DNA from: Pseudomonas sp. S35
GTDB taxonomy: Bacteria > Pseudomonadota > Gammaproteobacteria > Pseudomonadales > Pseudomonadaceae
NCBI RefSeq assembly: GCF_009866765.1
Contig: NZ_CP019431.1
Coordinates: 5,848,001 to 5,912,000 of the forward strand
Direction: 5' to 3'
DNA: 64,000 nt
The notes under the pieces were generated by a model, which had not been told where the DNA came from, ran no database searches, and saw only the letters and a program-made list of their open reading frames with translations. Made by a program: the position numbers and the translations under genes. Below, in pieces: positions 9,376 through 17,812 of the stretch; within the stretch, counting starts at the first letter, position 1; the number at the start of each line of letters is the position of its first letter.

Positions 9376-9719
9376 TCGCCGATCCAACTGTACAGCGGCG
9401 TATCCCCGCCGCTGCTGACCTTGACCTTGGCGCTGTGGCGCAGGCGCACCAACAGGCGCTTGCCCGCTGCGGCATCGCCCGCCAAACCTTCCAATCGATC
9501 GAGCAGTTCCAGGCCGCTGAGTTGCGAGGCATTGCGCAACAGCTCCTGGGCGTTCTGCCATTGGTCATCAGTGTGTTTGACCGGGGCGCCTGGCGCGGCG
9601 GCCGCGCTGGCCATTGGCGTCGCCTGCAATTGCGCGCCCAACTTAGCCCAATCGCCGTCATCCAGTTCCAGGGTCAAGTCCACCGGCAGGTCGCCGATGG
9701 TTCCACGAATTCGCAACAT
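9372..9719 (-). CDS. Conserved hypothetical protein
   Basis: 115 residues. The ATG at 9719 has a strong GGAGTAAGGAC ribosome site; an upstream in-frame start would add 14 residues without one. The N-terminus MLRIRGTIGDLPVDLTLELDD looks like a beta-hairpin, and the middle (about 50-85: DDQWQNAQELLRNA, LELLDRLEGLAG) is helical. No catalytic motif, signal or membrane segment. I recognise it only as a Pseudomonas conserved gene in this synteny; function unknown. Confidence 0.7.
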   Translation of the reverse strand: MLRIRGTIGDLPVDLTLELDDGDWAKLGAQLQATPMASAAAAPGAPVKHTDDQWQNAQELLRNASQLSGLELLDRLEGLAGDAAAGKRLLVRLRHSAKVKVSSGGDTPLYSWIGD

Positions 9720-9806
9720 CGTCCTTACTCCTGCACTTTTTTCTGACGGACATGCTCCCATGCGGCTTGCGCAACGCCAAGCGGGCGGTCAAACTCTCGG
9801 CCAAAT

Positions 9807-9826
9807 TGTTATAAGATCACATAACA
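9807..9826. promoter_or_regulatory. Inverted repeat, possible Zur-type operator
   Basis: TGTTAT at 9807-9812 and ATAACA at 9821-9826 form a perfect inverted repeat separated by 8 bases, about 27 bases before the DUF2796 ATG. Zur boxes in gamma-proteobacteria resemble GTTATA-N-TATAAC; the half sites fit, but the spacing is longer than the consensus. Proposed because the downstream gene set is Zn-responsive in P. aeruginosa. Confidence 0.3.
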
Positions 9827-9852
9827 TAACTTTCATATTCTGGAGACCTCTC

Positions 9853-10458
9853 ATGCGCCGTCTGCTGCTCGCTTTGCCGTTTGCCCTGCTGCCACTGGCC
9901 ATCGCCCATGCGGCCGAGGAACATGATCACGACCACGAACACGGCAGCCTCGGCGCCCACGAGCACGGTGTCGGTCGCCTCAACGCGGTACTCGACGGCA
10001 AGGCCTTGGAGCTTGAGCTGGACAGCCCGGCCATGAACCTGGTGGGTTTCGAGCACGTTGCCACCACCGCTGCCGACAAGGCCAAGGTCGCCGCGGCGCG
10101 CAAACAGCTGGAAAACCCTGCGGCCTTGTTCAACCTGCCCAAGGCCGCCGGTTGTGTGGTCAGCAGCCAGGAACTCAACAGCCCGTTGTTCGGCGACAAG
10201 CCAGAAGCCGACCACGACGAGGATGATGACCATGACCACGACGCCAAAGACGGCGCCCACGAGCATCACCACGACCACAGCGAAATCCACGCCCATTACC
10301 AGTTCACCTGCGCCACGCCGACGGCGTTGAGCAACCTGGACCTGACCCAGGTGTTCAAGACCTTCCCCGCCACCCAGAAAATTCAGGTACAACTGATCGG
10401 CCCGAGCGGCCAGCAAGGTATCGACGCCACGGCCACAGCAGCCACCCTGAAGTTCTGA
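9853..10458 (+). CDS. DUF2796 His-rich periplasmic protein, probable zinc-handling
   Basis: 201 residues with a signal peptide (MRRLLLALPFALLPLAIAHA, cleavage near residue 20). Two His/Asp clusters flank the folded part: EEHDHDHEHGSLGAHEHG right after cleavage, and DHDEDDDHDHDAKDGAHEHHHDH at about residues 118-140. Such runs bind Zn(II) or other transition metals. It is the first gene of a tight operon with an ABC ATPase, a permease and a DUF3299 protein, equivalent to P. aeruginosa PA4063-PA4066, which is induced by zinc starvation. The likely role is periplasmic metal binding feeding the ABC system. The ATG at 9853 has a TGGAGA ribosome site. Confidence 0.8.
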   Translation: MRRLLLALPFALLPLAIAHAAEEHDHDHEHGSLGAHEHGVGRLNAVLDGKALELELDSPAMNLVGFEHVATTAADKAKVAAARKQLENPAALFNLPKAAGCVVSSQELNSPLFGDKPEADHDEDDDHDHDAKDGAHEHHHDHSEIHAHYQFTCATPTALSNLDLTQVFKTFPATQKIQVQLIGPSGQQGIDATATAATLKF

Positions 10459-10464
10459 GTTCAC

Positions 10465-11175
10465 ATGACCCAAGCACTGATCGAACTGTCCGACCTGGGC
10501 TTCAACTGGCCCGGTCACCCACAGTTGCTGGACATCCCCGCGTTCCGCCTGGAAGCGGGGGAAACCCTGTTTCTCAAAGGCCCGAGCGGCAGTGGCAAGA
10601 CCACGCTGCTGGGCCTGTTGGGCGGCGTGCAGAAACCCAGCCGGGGCAGCATCCGCCTGCTCGGCCAGGAGCTGACCGAGCTCTCGGCCGGCGCCCGTGA
10701 TCGCTTTCGCGTCGACCACACCGGCTACGTCTTCCAGCAGTTCAACCTGCTGCCGTTTTTGTCGGTGCGCGAAAATGTCGAGTTGCCTTGCCACTTTTCC
10801 AAACTGCGTGCGCAGCGGGCGAAGCAGCGCCACGGCAGTGTCGACCAAGCCGCCGCCACGTTACTCGCGCATTTGGGCTTGAAGGACAAAGACCTGCTGG
10901 AGCGTCGCGCCGATTCGCTGTCCATCGGCCAGCAGCAGCGGGTGGCCGCCGCCCGTGCGCTCATCGGCCAACCGGAACTGGTGATCGCCGACGAACCCAC
11001 CTCGGCCCTGGACTACGACGCCCGCGAAGCCTTCCTTCAGCTGTTGTTCGCTGAATGCCGCGACGCCGGCGCCAGCCTGTTGTTTGTCAGCCATGACCAG
11101 AGCCTGGCGCCGCTGTTCGACCGCAACCTGTCGCTGGCCGAACTCAATCGCGCCGCCACGCCCGCAGAGGTTTGA
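10465..11175 (+). CDS. ABC transporter ATP-binding protein (LolD/MacB type)
   Basis: 236 residues, single ABC domain. Walker A is KGPSGSGKTTLLGLL (about residues 38-52), the Q-loop lies in GYVFQQFNLLPFL, Walker B is ELVIADEPTSALD (about 171-183) and the switch His is in LLFVSHDQ. The signature reads LSIGQQQRVAAARAL rather than LSGGQ, an unusual Ile at the second position. The gene starts 6 bases after the DUF2796 stop and ends one base before the permease gene, so it pairs with that FtsX-like permease. The LolD/MacB class usually works as a mechanotransmitter rather than an importer. Confidence 0.88.
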   Translation: MTQALIELSDLGFNWPGHPQLLDIPAFRLEAGETLFLKGPSGSGKTTLLGLLGGVQKPSRGSIRLLGQELTELSAGARDRFRVDHTGYVFQQFNLLPFLSVRENVELPCHFSKLRAQRAKQRHGSVDQAAATLLAHLGLKDKDLLERRADSLSIGQQQRVAAARALIGQPELVIADEPTSALDYDAREAFLQLLFAECRDAGASLLFVSHDQSLAPLFDRNLSLAELNRAATPAEV

Positions 11176-11176
11176 G

Positions 11177-12442
11177 ATGTATTTGTTTCGTCTGGCTATG
11201 GCCAGCCTGGCTAACCGCCGCTTTACCGCGATCCTCACCGCGTTCGCCATCGCGCTTTCAGTCTGCTTGTTGCTCGCCGTGGAACGCGTACGCGTGGAGG
11301 CGCGCAACAGTTTCGCCAGCACCATCAGCGGCACCGACCTGATCGTCGGCGCGCGTTCCGGCTCGGTCAATCTGCTGCTGTATTCGGTGTTTCGTATCGG
11401 CAACGCCACCAACAATATCCGCTGGGACAGCTACGCGCACTTCGCCGCCAGCCCCCAAGTGAAATGGGCGATTCCCATCTCCCTCGGCGACTCCCATCGC
11501 GGCTACCGGGTGATGGGCACCAACGAATCCTACTTCGAGCACTACCAATACGGTCGTAAGCAGAACCTTGAACTGGCCAGCGGCCGCGCCTTCGCCACCG
11601 ACCCGTTCGAAGTGGTGCTCGGTGCCGAAGTGGCCGAGGCGCTGCATTACAAGCTCGGCGACAAACTGGTCCTGGCCCACGGCGTGGCGGTGGTCAGCCT
11701 GGTCAAGCACGATGACAAACCGTTCACCGTGGTCGGTATTCTCAAGCGCACCGGCACGCCGGTGGACCGCACGCTGCATATCAGCCTCGGCGGCATGGAA
11801 GCGATCCATATCGACTGGCACAACGGTGTGCCGGCCCAGGGCAAAGGCCGCATCAGTGCCGACCAAGCGCGCAACATGGACCTGACCCCGCAAGCCATCA
11901 CCGCGTTCATGCTCGGCCTGAACAACAAGATTTCCACCTTTGCCCTGCAACGGGAGATCAACGAATTTCGCGGTGAGCCGATGCTCGCGATCCTGCCGGG
12001 CGTGGCGTTGCAAGAGCTGTGGAGCATGATGGGCACCGCCGAAAAAGCGCTGTTCGTGATCTCGCTGTTCGTGGTGCTGACCGGTTTGATTGGCATGCTC
12101 ACCGCCATCCTCACCAGCCTCAACGAGCGGCGGCGCGAAATGGCGATCCTGCGCTCGGTGGGTGCACGGCCGTGGCATATCGCGACATTGCTGATCTTCG
12201 AAGCGTTCGCCCTGGCTTTGTCCGGCGTGATCGCCGGCGTCGGCTTGCTGTACGTGTGCATCGGCGCCTCGCGCGGGTATTTGCAAGCCAATTATGGGCT
12301 GGACCTGCCGATGTCCTGGCCGAGCGAATATGAATGGACCTTGCTCGCCGGTATCCTGGCCGCTGCGCTGTTGATGGGCAGCGTGCCTGCGTGGCGTGCC
12401 TATCGACAATCCTTGGCCGATGGCCTGTCCATACGTTTATGA
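11177..12442 (+). CDS. ABC transporter permease, FtsX/MacB family
   Basis: 421 residues with MacB/FtsX topology: one N-terminal helix (about 17-37, FTAILTAFAIALSVCLLLAVE), a large periplasmic domain (about 40-285) and three C-terminal helices (about 293-315, 340-370, 390-410). The cytoplasmic loop SLNERRREMAILRSVGARPW is the conserved coupling segment for the ATPase. Start at 11177, directly after the ATPase stop; the open frame extends further upstream but only within the ATPase gene. Together with DUF2796 and DUF3299 it forms a zinc-starvation-type cluster. The substrate is unknown. Confidence 0.87.
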   Translation: MYLFRLAMASLANRRFTAILTAFAIALSVCLLLAVERVRVEARNSFASTISGTDLIVGARSGSVNLLLYSVFRIGNATNNIRWDSYAHFAASPQVKWAIPISLGDSHRGYRVMGTNESYFEHYQYGRKQNLELASGRAFATDPFEVVLGAEVAEALHYKLGDKLVLAHGVAVVSLVKHDDKPFTVVGILKRTGTPVDRTLHISLGGMEAIHIDWHNGVPAQGKGRISADQARNMDLTPQAITAFMLGLNNKISTFALQREINEFRGEPMLAILPGVALQELWSMMGTAEKALFVISLFVVLTGLIGMLTAILTSLNERRREMAILRSVGARPWHIATLLIFEAFALALSGVIAGVGLLYVCIGASRGYLQANYGLDLPMSWPSEYEWTLLAGILAAALLMGSVPAWRAYRQSLADGLSIRL

Positions 12443-12453
12443 GGAAGGCTCCC

Positions 12454-12975
12454 ATGCGTCGTGCCCTGTTTGCCCTGTTGCTGCTGATGGCGGTGCCCGC
12501 CTGGGCCGAAGAGCAGCCCAAGGATCTGTCCTGGCAGGAGATGATCCCAGCGGACGCGCCGCCGGAAGTTCCCAATATGAAACCGCTGCACGACCTGTCG
12601 AACATGGCTGACGCCCTGTCCGTCGAAGCCGCGCCTGCGGCCAAACAGGACCTGCCCAACGCCCCGGTGGTGCAGAGCCTCGATGGCCAGCACATTCGCC
12701 TGCCAGGTTATATCGTGCCGTTGGAAGTCAGCGAGGAAGGCCGCACCACCGAGTTTTTGCTGGTGCCGTATTTCGGCGCGTGCATCCACGTACCGCCACC
12801 GCCGTCGAACCAGATCGTGCATGTGAAAAGCGAAATCGGCGTGAAGCTCGATGAGTTGTATCAGCCGTATTGGATCGAAGGTGCGATGCAGGTCAAACCG
12901 TCTACCAGCGAGTTGGCCGACGCCGGCTACCAGATGGATGCCGAGAAGATTTACATCTACGAACTGCCGGAATAA
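12454..12975 (+). CDS. DUF3299 periplasmic protein
   Basis: 173 residues with a signal peptide ending near AWA (residue 19). The DUF3299 core holds IRLPGYIVPLEV and FLLVPYFGACIHVPPPPSNQIVH, where the Cys-Ile-His stretch could bind metal. The C-terminus ends with the membrane-independent YIYELPE. The ATG follows the permease stop by 11 bases with a GAGGAAGG site, so it is the last gene of the zinc-linked operon. The family accompanies such ABC systems in many gamma-proteobacteria; biochemical function is not established. Confidence 0.8.
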   Translation: MRRALFALLLLMAVPAWAEEQPKDLSWQEMIPADAPPEVPNMKPLHDLSNMADALSVEAAPAAKQDLPNAPVVQSLDGQHIRLPGYIVPLEVSEEGRTTEFLLVPYFGACIHVPPPPSNQIVHVKSEIGVKLDELYQPYWIEGAMQVKPSTSELADAGYQMDAEKIYIYELPE

Positions 12976-12992
12976 CGCTGATCGCCCTTTCA

Positions 12993-13006
12993 TTGAGCTG
13001 AGTCAA
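12993..13006. promoter_or_regulatory. Anr/FNR-like box upstream of oprG
   Basis: TTGAGCTGAGTCAA matches the Anr/FNR consensus TTGAT-N4-ATCAA at 12 of 14 positions counting free positions as matches (G instead of T and of A beside the spacer). It lies 64 bases before the oprG ATG. oprG is Anr-controlled in P. aeruginosa, which makes the assignment plausible. A GGACGT/ACGTCC hairpin (13035-13057) sits just before the ribosome site. Confidence 0.4.
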
Positions 13007-13069
13007 CAGACCGAACGGAACGATCTTTACCATTGGACGTACAACTTTTAAACGTCCTTTGGAGCTCCC

Positions 13070-13768
13070 ATGAACAAGTCTCTGCTCGGCGCGTCCCTCT
13101 TCGCGCTCGCCCTCGTCGCCCCCGTTGCCCATGCTCACGAAGCCGGCGACATTCTGGTTCGTGCCGGTGCAATCACCGTGAACCCGAAGGCCGACAGTGG
13201 CCACGTAAAGGTCGACCAGGGCCCCTTGGCCGGTGCCAACCTGGGCGGCAAGGCGACCATGAGCAGCGACACCCAGTTGGGCTTGAACTTCGCCTACATG
13301 CTGACCAACCACGTTGGTATCGAGTTGCTGGCGGCCACGCCGTTCGAGCATGACGTGAAGATCAAGGGCACCGCACTCGGCGCTGCCAACGGCAAGCTCG
13401 GCACCCTGAAACACCTGCCGCCGACCCTGAGCGTCGTGTACTACCCACTGGACAACAAGTCCGCCTTCCAACCGTATGTTGGCGCCGGCATCAACTACAC
13501 CTGGATCTACGACGAACACGTCGGCAGCCGTGCCCAGGGCGCAGGCTTCAGCAACTTCAAGGCCGAGAACTCCTGGGGTTGGGCCGCGCAGATCGGTGCG
13601 GACTATATGATCAACGACAAGTGGATGATCAACGCCCAGGCGCGCTACATCGATATCAGCACCAAGGCCACAGTGGAAAACAACGCCGTGGCGCCGGGCA
13701 CTCGCGCCAAGGTCAATGTGGACGTGGACCCGATGGTCTACATGGTGGGTATCGGCTACAAGTTCTAA
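13070..13768 (+). CDS. oprG: Outer membrane protein OprG (OmpW family)
   Basis: 232 residues. Signal peptide MNKSLLGASLFALALVAPVAHA, then an eight-stranded OmpW-type barrel beginning HEAGDILVRAGAITVNP and ending with the outer-membrane C-terminal signature VGIGYKF (terminal Phe). OmpW barrels form a hydrophobic channel with a lateral opening for small hydrophobic molecules. It follows the zinc operon exactly as in P. aeruginosa (PA4063-PA4067). It has its own upstream region with an Anr-like box and a GGAG ribosome site. Confidence 0.93.
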   Translation: MNKSLLGASLFALALVAPVAHAHEAGDILVRAGAITVNPKADSGHVKVDQGPLAGANLGGKATMSSDTQLGLNFAYMLTNHVGIELLAATPFEHDVKIKGTALGAANGKLGTLKHLPPTLSVVYYPLDNKSAFQPYVGAGINYTWIYDEHVGSRAQGAGFSNFKAENSWGWAAQIGADYMINDKWMINAQARYIDISTKATVENNAVAPGTRAKVNVDVDPMVYMVGIGYKF

Positions 13769-13782
13769 GCCACATTTCACAA

Positions 13783-13842
13783 ACACCACAAAACCCAATG
13801 TGGGAGGGGGCAAGCCCCCTCCCACATTGGGTTTTGTGGTGT
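13783..13842. repeat. REP-type palindrome / bidirectional terminator
   Basis: A perfect 29-bp inverted repeat (arms 13783-13811 and 13814-13842) with only two bases between. The centre, TGTGGGAGGGGGC and its complement, is the typical P. fluorescens-group REP sequence; the outer arms are A/T-rich (AAAACCC / GGGTTTT), so it can also act as a terminator for the converging oprG and epimerase-like genes. It ends one base before the stop of the latter. Confidence 0.85.
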
Positions 13843-13843
13843 G

Positions 13844-14728
13844 TCAGCTGTGGCGGTAGAACCGATCCAACAGTGCCGGAAGCCCCGCCCGCCACGCCCG
13901 TGGCTTGATGCCAAAGGTATGCAGGATTTTCTTGCAGGCCAGCACCGCGTGTTGCGGTTCATCCGCCGCGTCCGGCCGGGCCGCGTGGGCCTGGGCGGTG
14001 GGTGATTCAATGGGCAACGGGTGGAAATTGCGCGCCTCGGTAAGAATCGCCTGACCCAGCGCCAACGGCGTGGTCGCCTCCTGGCCAGCGTAATGGTAAG
14101 TGCCCCACAGCGGCGCCGCGCAATCGAGTTGCTTGAGCACCGAGATGATCACCCGCGCCGCATCATCCACCGGCGTAGGGTTGCCACGCCGGTCATCCGC
14201 CATCAGCAATTCATCGGGTTTCTCGGCCCGGGCCAGAAAGCGCCCGAGGGTACCGTCAACACTGTCATCGAGCAGCCAGCCAAAACGCAGCAGCACGTGT
14301 TGCGGGCAGGTGGCGCGCACACTCTGTTCGATCCGCCACAACGCCTGGCCACGCAAGCCCAGGGGCACCGGCTCATCCTTTTCGCTGTAGGCGGTGGCGC
14401 GGGAGCCATCGAAAACGCGGTAGCTGGACGGTTGCAGCAAGGTGATGTTGTGGTGCTGGCACAGTTCGGCCAGGCGTTCGATGGCGAACTCCTGGGCGGC
14501 CAGACGGGTTTCGCTGACGGCTTCGGCCTGGAACCAGTCGAAGTAGTAGGCGAGGTTGATCAAGGCATCGGGACGGGTGTCGTCGAGCAATTGGGTGAGG
14601 CTCGCGGCATCCCAGCCGTCTTGGGGCGGTTTGGGGGCGAGGAAACCGATGTCTTCCTCTGCACCGAGGCGAATCAGCGCCTGCCCGAGGGCATTCCCGC
14701 CGCCCAGTAACATAAGGCGCATTCGCAT
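13844..14728 (-). CDS. NAD(P)-dependent sugar-nucleotide reductase/epimerase-like protein
   Basis: About 294 residues. The N-terminal Rossmann signature is MLLGGGNALGQALIRLGAEE; the rest resembles RmlD-type dTDP-4-dehydrorhamnose reductases: DALINLAYYFDW, ITLLQPSSYRVFDG (Ser-Ser-Tyr in the catalytic region) and a substrate-domain segment PLWGTYHYAGQEATT. It is not in a rhamnose operon, so the true substrate is unknown; P. aeruginosa has epimerase-type genes at the same position after oprG. Three close in-frame ATGs (14728, 14722, 14713) are possible starts; none has a strong ribosome site. Confidence 0.75.
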   Translation of the reverse strand: MRMRLMLLGGGNALGQALIRLGAEEDIGFLAPKPPQDGWDAASLTQLLDDTRPDALINLAYYFDWFQAEAVSETRLAAQEFAIERLAELCQHHNITLLQPSSYRVFDGSRATAYSEKDEPVPLGLRGQALWRIEQSVRATCPQHVLLRFGWLLDDSVDGTLGRFLARAEKPDELLMADDRRGNPTPVDDAARVIISVLKQLDCAAPLWGTYHYAGQEATTPLALGQAILTEARNFHPLPIESPTAQAHAARPDAADEPQHAVLACKKILHTFGIKPRAWRAGLPALLDRFYRHS

Positions 14729-14840
14729 AGATTGAGCAGGCCCGGTCTGTTTGGAACGATGGCTATGGTCGACAGGCCCGTGGGCCTTGCCGCTGGCATT
14801 TGCCAGAATCGTTGCATTTTGCGGGTTTGTAGCGCAACCG

Positions 14841-16922
14841 TCACGGATTAAGTGTCTTGGCACCGGGCTCTGCGGGCTCATGCTCCAGCGCTGCACGCTG
14901 GGGCACCATGACCTGCTGTGGATAAGTTTGTGCGAAGTGCACCTCGGCACAGTTATCCACAAGCTTTTTCAAGCGCTGGTTAAACGCGCGACTCACCGCA
15001 TATTGCCCACCCGATACCGTACGGAACTGCGCGGTAAGCACCACGCCATTGAGGTCCATCTTGTCGACGCCAAACACTTCAAGCGGGCCTTGCAGGTTGT
15101 ATTTGAGGAAGACATCGTCGCGGATCGACTGCCCCGCCTCGCGAATCAACTCCACCGCCTTGTCCACATCGGTGTCGTAGGTGAACTGCACCGAGAAGAA
15201 CGCATAGGCAAATTGCCGCGACTGGTTGGTGACGGCCTTGATCTGCCCAAACGGCACCGAATGCACAAACCCCTTGCCGTCGCGCAGGCGCAAGGTACGG
15301 ATGGTCAGGCCTTCGACGGTGCCGGCGTGGCCGGAGTCGAGCACCACCCAGTCGCCGATGGACAGCGTGTCTTCAATGATGATGAACAGCCCGGTGATTA
15401 CGTCCTGCACCAACTGCTGGGAACCGAAACCGATCGCCAGGCCGACCACCCCGGCACCGGCCAGCAGCGGCGCGACGTTGATGCCCAGGTTGGCCATCGT
15501 GGTAATTGCACAGATCACCACCAGAATAATTTTCACCGCATTGCGCAGGAGCGGCAGGATGGTTTTCACCCGTGTGCTCGGTTGGCGGCTGGAGCGCTTG
15601 TTGACCGGCGGTTTCAGCGCTTCCTGGATCGCCGTGTCGAGCACCACCCAGAATAGCCAGGTCATCAGCAGGATCAGGCCGATACTGCTCAAGGAGTCGC
15701 TGATCGCCCGCCCTACCGAGTTGCGCTGGGCAAACTCGAACAGCGACACACCCCAGATCCGCCCGAGGATTTCAATAAACGCGATGGCCATGACGATGCG
15801 CAGGATCGCGTGCAACAAGCTGAGAAAGCGCTCCTTGTAGGCGCTGCTGCGCTGGATCGCCACCTGGCTGGGCGACTTGAACAGGTGTTGCAGCACGGTA
15901 CTCAGGAACACGGTGCCGATCAGCAGAATCGTGGTGAACAACGCGCAGCGCAGGGCTTTCTGGTTATCGTCACCGGCGCCGATCAGGTTGATCGCCGAGA
16001 CCAGCACCATCAACAGAATCGGCCAATACCACAGCCCGGAAAACACCCGCAGCGATTGCTGCAACGCAGGGTGTTTAAGGCGCTGGGCCAGCGGTCGATT
16101 ACGGATCAAATGCGCGACCGGGCGACGCAAACGCACCACCAGCACACCGAAGATCACCGCCGCGAACAGCCCGGTAAACACTGCGATGCTGCTGGTGATA
16201 TTGCCGCCGATCTGGCGGGCGATCTGCGGGCTGGTCAGGGCATCGCTGAGGGCGGCGAGGAAGCCGATCAGGAACAGCGGCTTGGGGCAGTAATCGCGGA
16301 TGATCTGCACCGCCGGACGTTTGTGGCCGACGTTGAACATGACGATGACGCACAACAACATCGAGGTGGAAAAAATACCGCTGCTGGTCGCGTAGGCAAA
16401 ACACAGCGCCAGCGCCCGGCCGACCGAGGTGGCAAGGAAGTGGCTGACATAGAGCGTCAGTGGCAGGCAGACCAGTGCCGGTAGCGTGTAGGGCAATACA
16501 TAGCCCAGCACCGCTTGCAGACGTGCGCGCTGTTCAAAAAAACGGCGGCGGCTCAAGCGCCGCACGAAAAACCGCGCCAGCAAGGTCAACAGCGTAAACG
16601 CGCCAACCCACACCCCGGACAGCAACAAGAAATCCCCGGCGACGCTCCACGGCGAACGTGCTGACGTTTGGTCGACCAACCGCCCTACTTCATCCGCCGC
16701 CCGGTCCGCACGCAGGCGCCAGGCGTCGACGAGGTTTTGATTGAGATCGAGCTTGTCCTGCACATCATCGATGCTCGAACTGATCGCCCCGAGCAGGCCG
16801 CCCTCCACCAGCAGCTCCGGCTTGGCCGGCGCCTCGGGTTCGGGCGCCGCCGCCGCGTAGAGTGCGCTGCTGCCGCAAAACAGCAGCGCGCCGAGCAGTA
16901 ATGCAGTTTTTAGATTCAGCAA
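14841..16922 (-). CDS. Large MscS-family mechanosensitive channel (YbiO-like)
   Basis: 693 residues. Signal peptide (to about residue 25), a periplasmic helical region (about 45-80, SSIDDVQDKLDLNQNLVDAW), then about ten membrane segments. The MscS pore helix and beta domain lie at about 480-570: AGVVGLAIGFGSQQLVQD, then EDTLSIGDWVVL and VPFGQIKAVTNQSR. A cytoplasmic alpha/beta domain follows (VQFTYDTDVDKAVELI). It opens under membrane tension to release solutes in osmotic downshock. Size and layout match YbiO rather than small MscS. It is the last gene of the minus-strand envelope operon, 59 bases after the VWA-like gene. Confidence 0.88.
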   Translation of the reverse strand: MLNLKTALLLGALLFCGSSALYAAAAPEPEAPAKPELLVEGGLLGAISSSIDDVQDKLDLNQNLVDAWRLRADRAADEVGRLVDQTSARSPWSVAGDFLLLSGVWVGAFTLLTLLARFFVRRLSRRRFFEQRARLQAVLGYVLPYTLPALVCLPLTLYVSHFLATSVGRALALCFAYATSSGIFSTSMLLCVIVMFNVGHKRPAVQIIRDYCPKPLFLIGFLAALSDALTSPQIARQIGGNITSSIAVFTGLFAAVIFGVLVVRLRRPVAHLIRNRPLAQRLKHPALQQSLRVFSGLWYWPILLMVLVSAINLIGAGDDNQKALRCALFTTILLIGTVFLSTVLQHLFKSPSQVAIQRSSAYKERFLSLLHAILRIVMAIAFIEILGRIWGVSLFEFAQRNSVGRAISDSLSSIGLILLMTWLFWVVLDTAIQEALKPPVNKRSSRQPSTRVKTILPLLRNAVKIILVVICAITTMANLGINVAPLLAGAGVVGLAIGFGSQQLVQDVITGLFIIIEDTLSIGDWVVLDSGHAGTVEGLTIRTLRLRDGKGFVHSVPFGQIKAVTNQSRQFAYAFFSVQFTYDTDVDKAVELIREAGQSIRDDVFLKYNLQGPLEVFGVDKMDLNGVVLTAQFRTVSGGQYAVSRAFNQRLKKLVDNCAEVHFAQTYPQQVMVPQRAALEHEPAEPGAKTLNP

Positions 16923-16981
16923 AACACCGGGTTCCTTACAGCAGGGTCTGTAAGGAACTGACGGGTTTCAGCGGGGATCGT

Positions 16982-17812
16982 TCACTTCAGGTCGACATTC
17001 AGGCTCGGCGCGCCAAACGCCACCAACTGTGCGTTGGAGCCGGCGAAATAGCCTTTCCAGAAGCCTTCCAGCGCTTGAATGGTCTTACCGGAGCGATAGG
17101 CCTGCTTGACGTCCTTGGTCACCAGCGCCGCACCGGCCACGTAGACCCGCGCACCTTGCAGGTCGGCGAACAGGCCCTTGTCCGCGATGCGCTTGAGCTC
17201 GGCGTCGGGTTGCAGGTCACGAATCCGGTTGTTGGCGTAGAAGCTGCCGAAGTCGCTGTTTTCCAGCATGTCGGAGATCAACAGCACCACACGCTCCTGG
17301 GCCGGTTGCTGGCCCAGGTCGTTGCCGATATCACGCAGCGACTGGAAGATCTCACTGCGCGCAATATCTTCGGAGGCTTCGCGCAGCGTGGTCACGAACA
17401 CCTTGCCAAAGGTCTTGTTGAAAAAACCACGCTGCTCGGCAAGGCAGGTGTCGAAGGTGCGCAGCGATTGCATGCCGACCCGCTCGCGGACTTTTTCGTC
17501 AATGCCCTGGTTGAGCTCACCGGCAAAGCGCAATTGCATGAATTGCCCCGGCAAAAACGCCGAGAAGCTGTACAGCCGAACCTTGTCGCCCGGCTGTACA
17601 AAGCGCTGCACCTGGGCCCAGGTGGCCTTTTGGATCACCTCGGGCATCGGGATCGTTTGATCAATGATCACCGTCAACTCGCGGCCAGCAGCAACCGGAC
17701 GAAACTCAGTGACCTTGGCGTACGGGTAGCAATCCGGGATGTCGTTGCGTTCGCCGGCCACCGCCATCAAAGGCGCCAGCAACAGGGCACAGAAAAAGCG
17801 CGGGATCATCAT
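16982..17812 (-). CDS. Periplasmic VWA-like protein of unknown function
   Basis: 276 residues with a signal peptide (MMIPRFFCALLLAPLMAVA, cleavage near residue 20). The fold resembles a von Willebrand A domain: a first strand ELTVIIDQTIPMP at the place of the DxSxS metal site (altered to DQT), a central VLLISDMLENSDFGSF strand at about 155, and the C-terminal VYVAGAALV strand. The ATG abuts the stop of the membrane-protein gene (17813), so the two are coupled. Together with the OmpA-like lipoprotein and the MscS channel it looks like part of an envelope assembly; function unassigned. Confidence 0.7.
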   Translation of the reverse strand: MMIPRFFCALLLAPLMAVAGERNDIPDCYPYAKVTEFRPVAAGRELTVIIDQTIPMPEVIQKATWAQVQRFVQPGDKVRLYSFSAFLPGQFMQLRFAGELNQGIDEKVRERVGMQSLRTFDTCLAEQRGFFNKTFGKVFVTTLREASEDIARSEIFQSLRDIGNDLGQQPAQERVVLLISDMLENSDFGSFYANNRIRDLQPDAELKRIADKGLFADLQGARVYVAGAALVTKDVKQAYRSGKTIQALEGFWKGYFAGSNAQLVAFGAPSLNVDLK

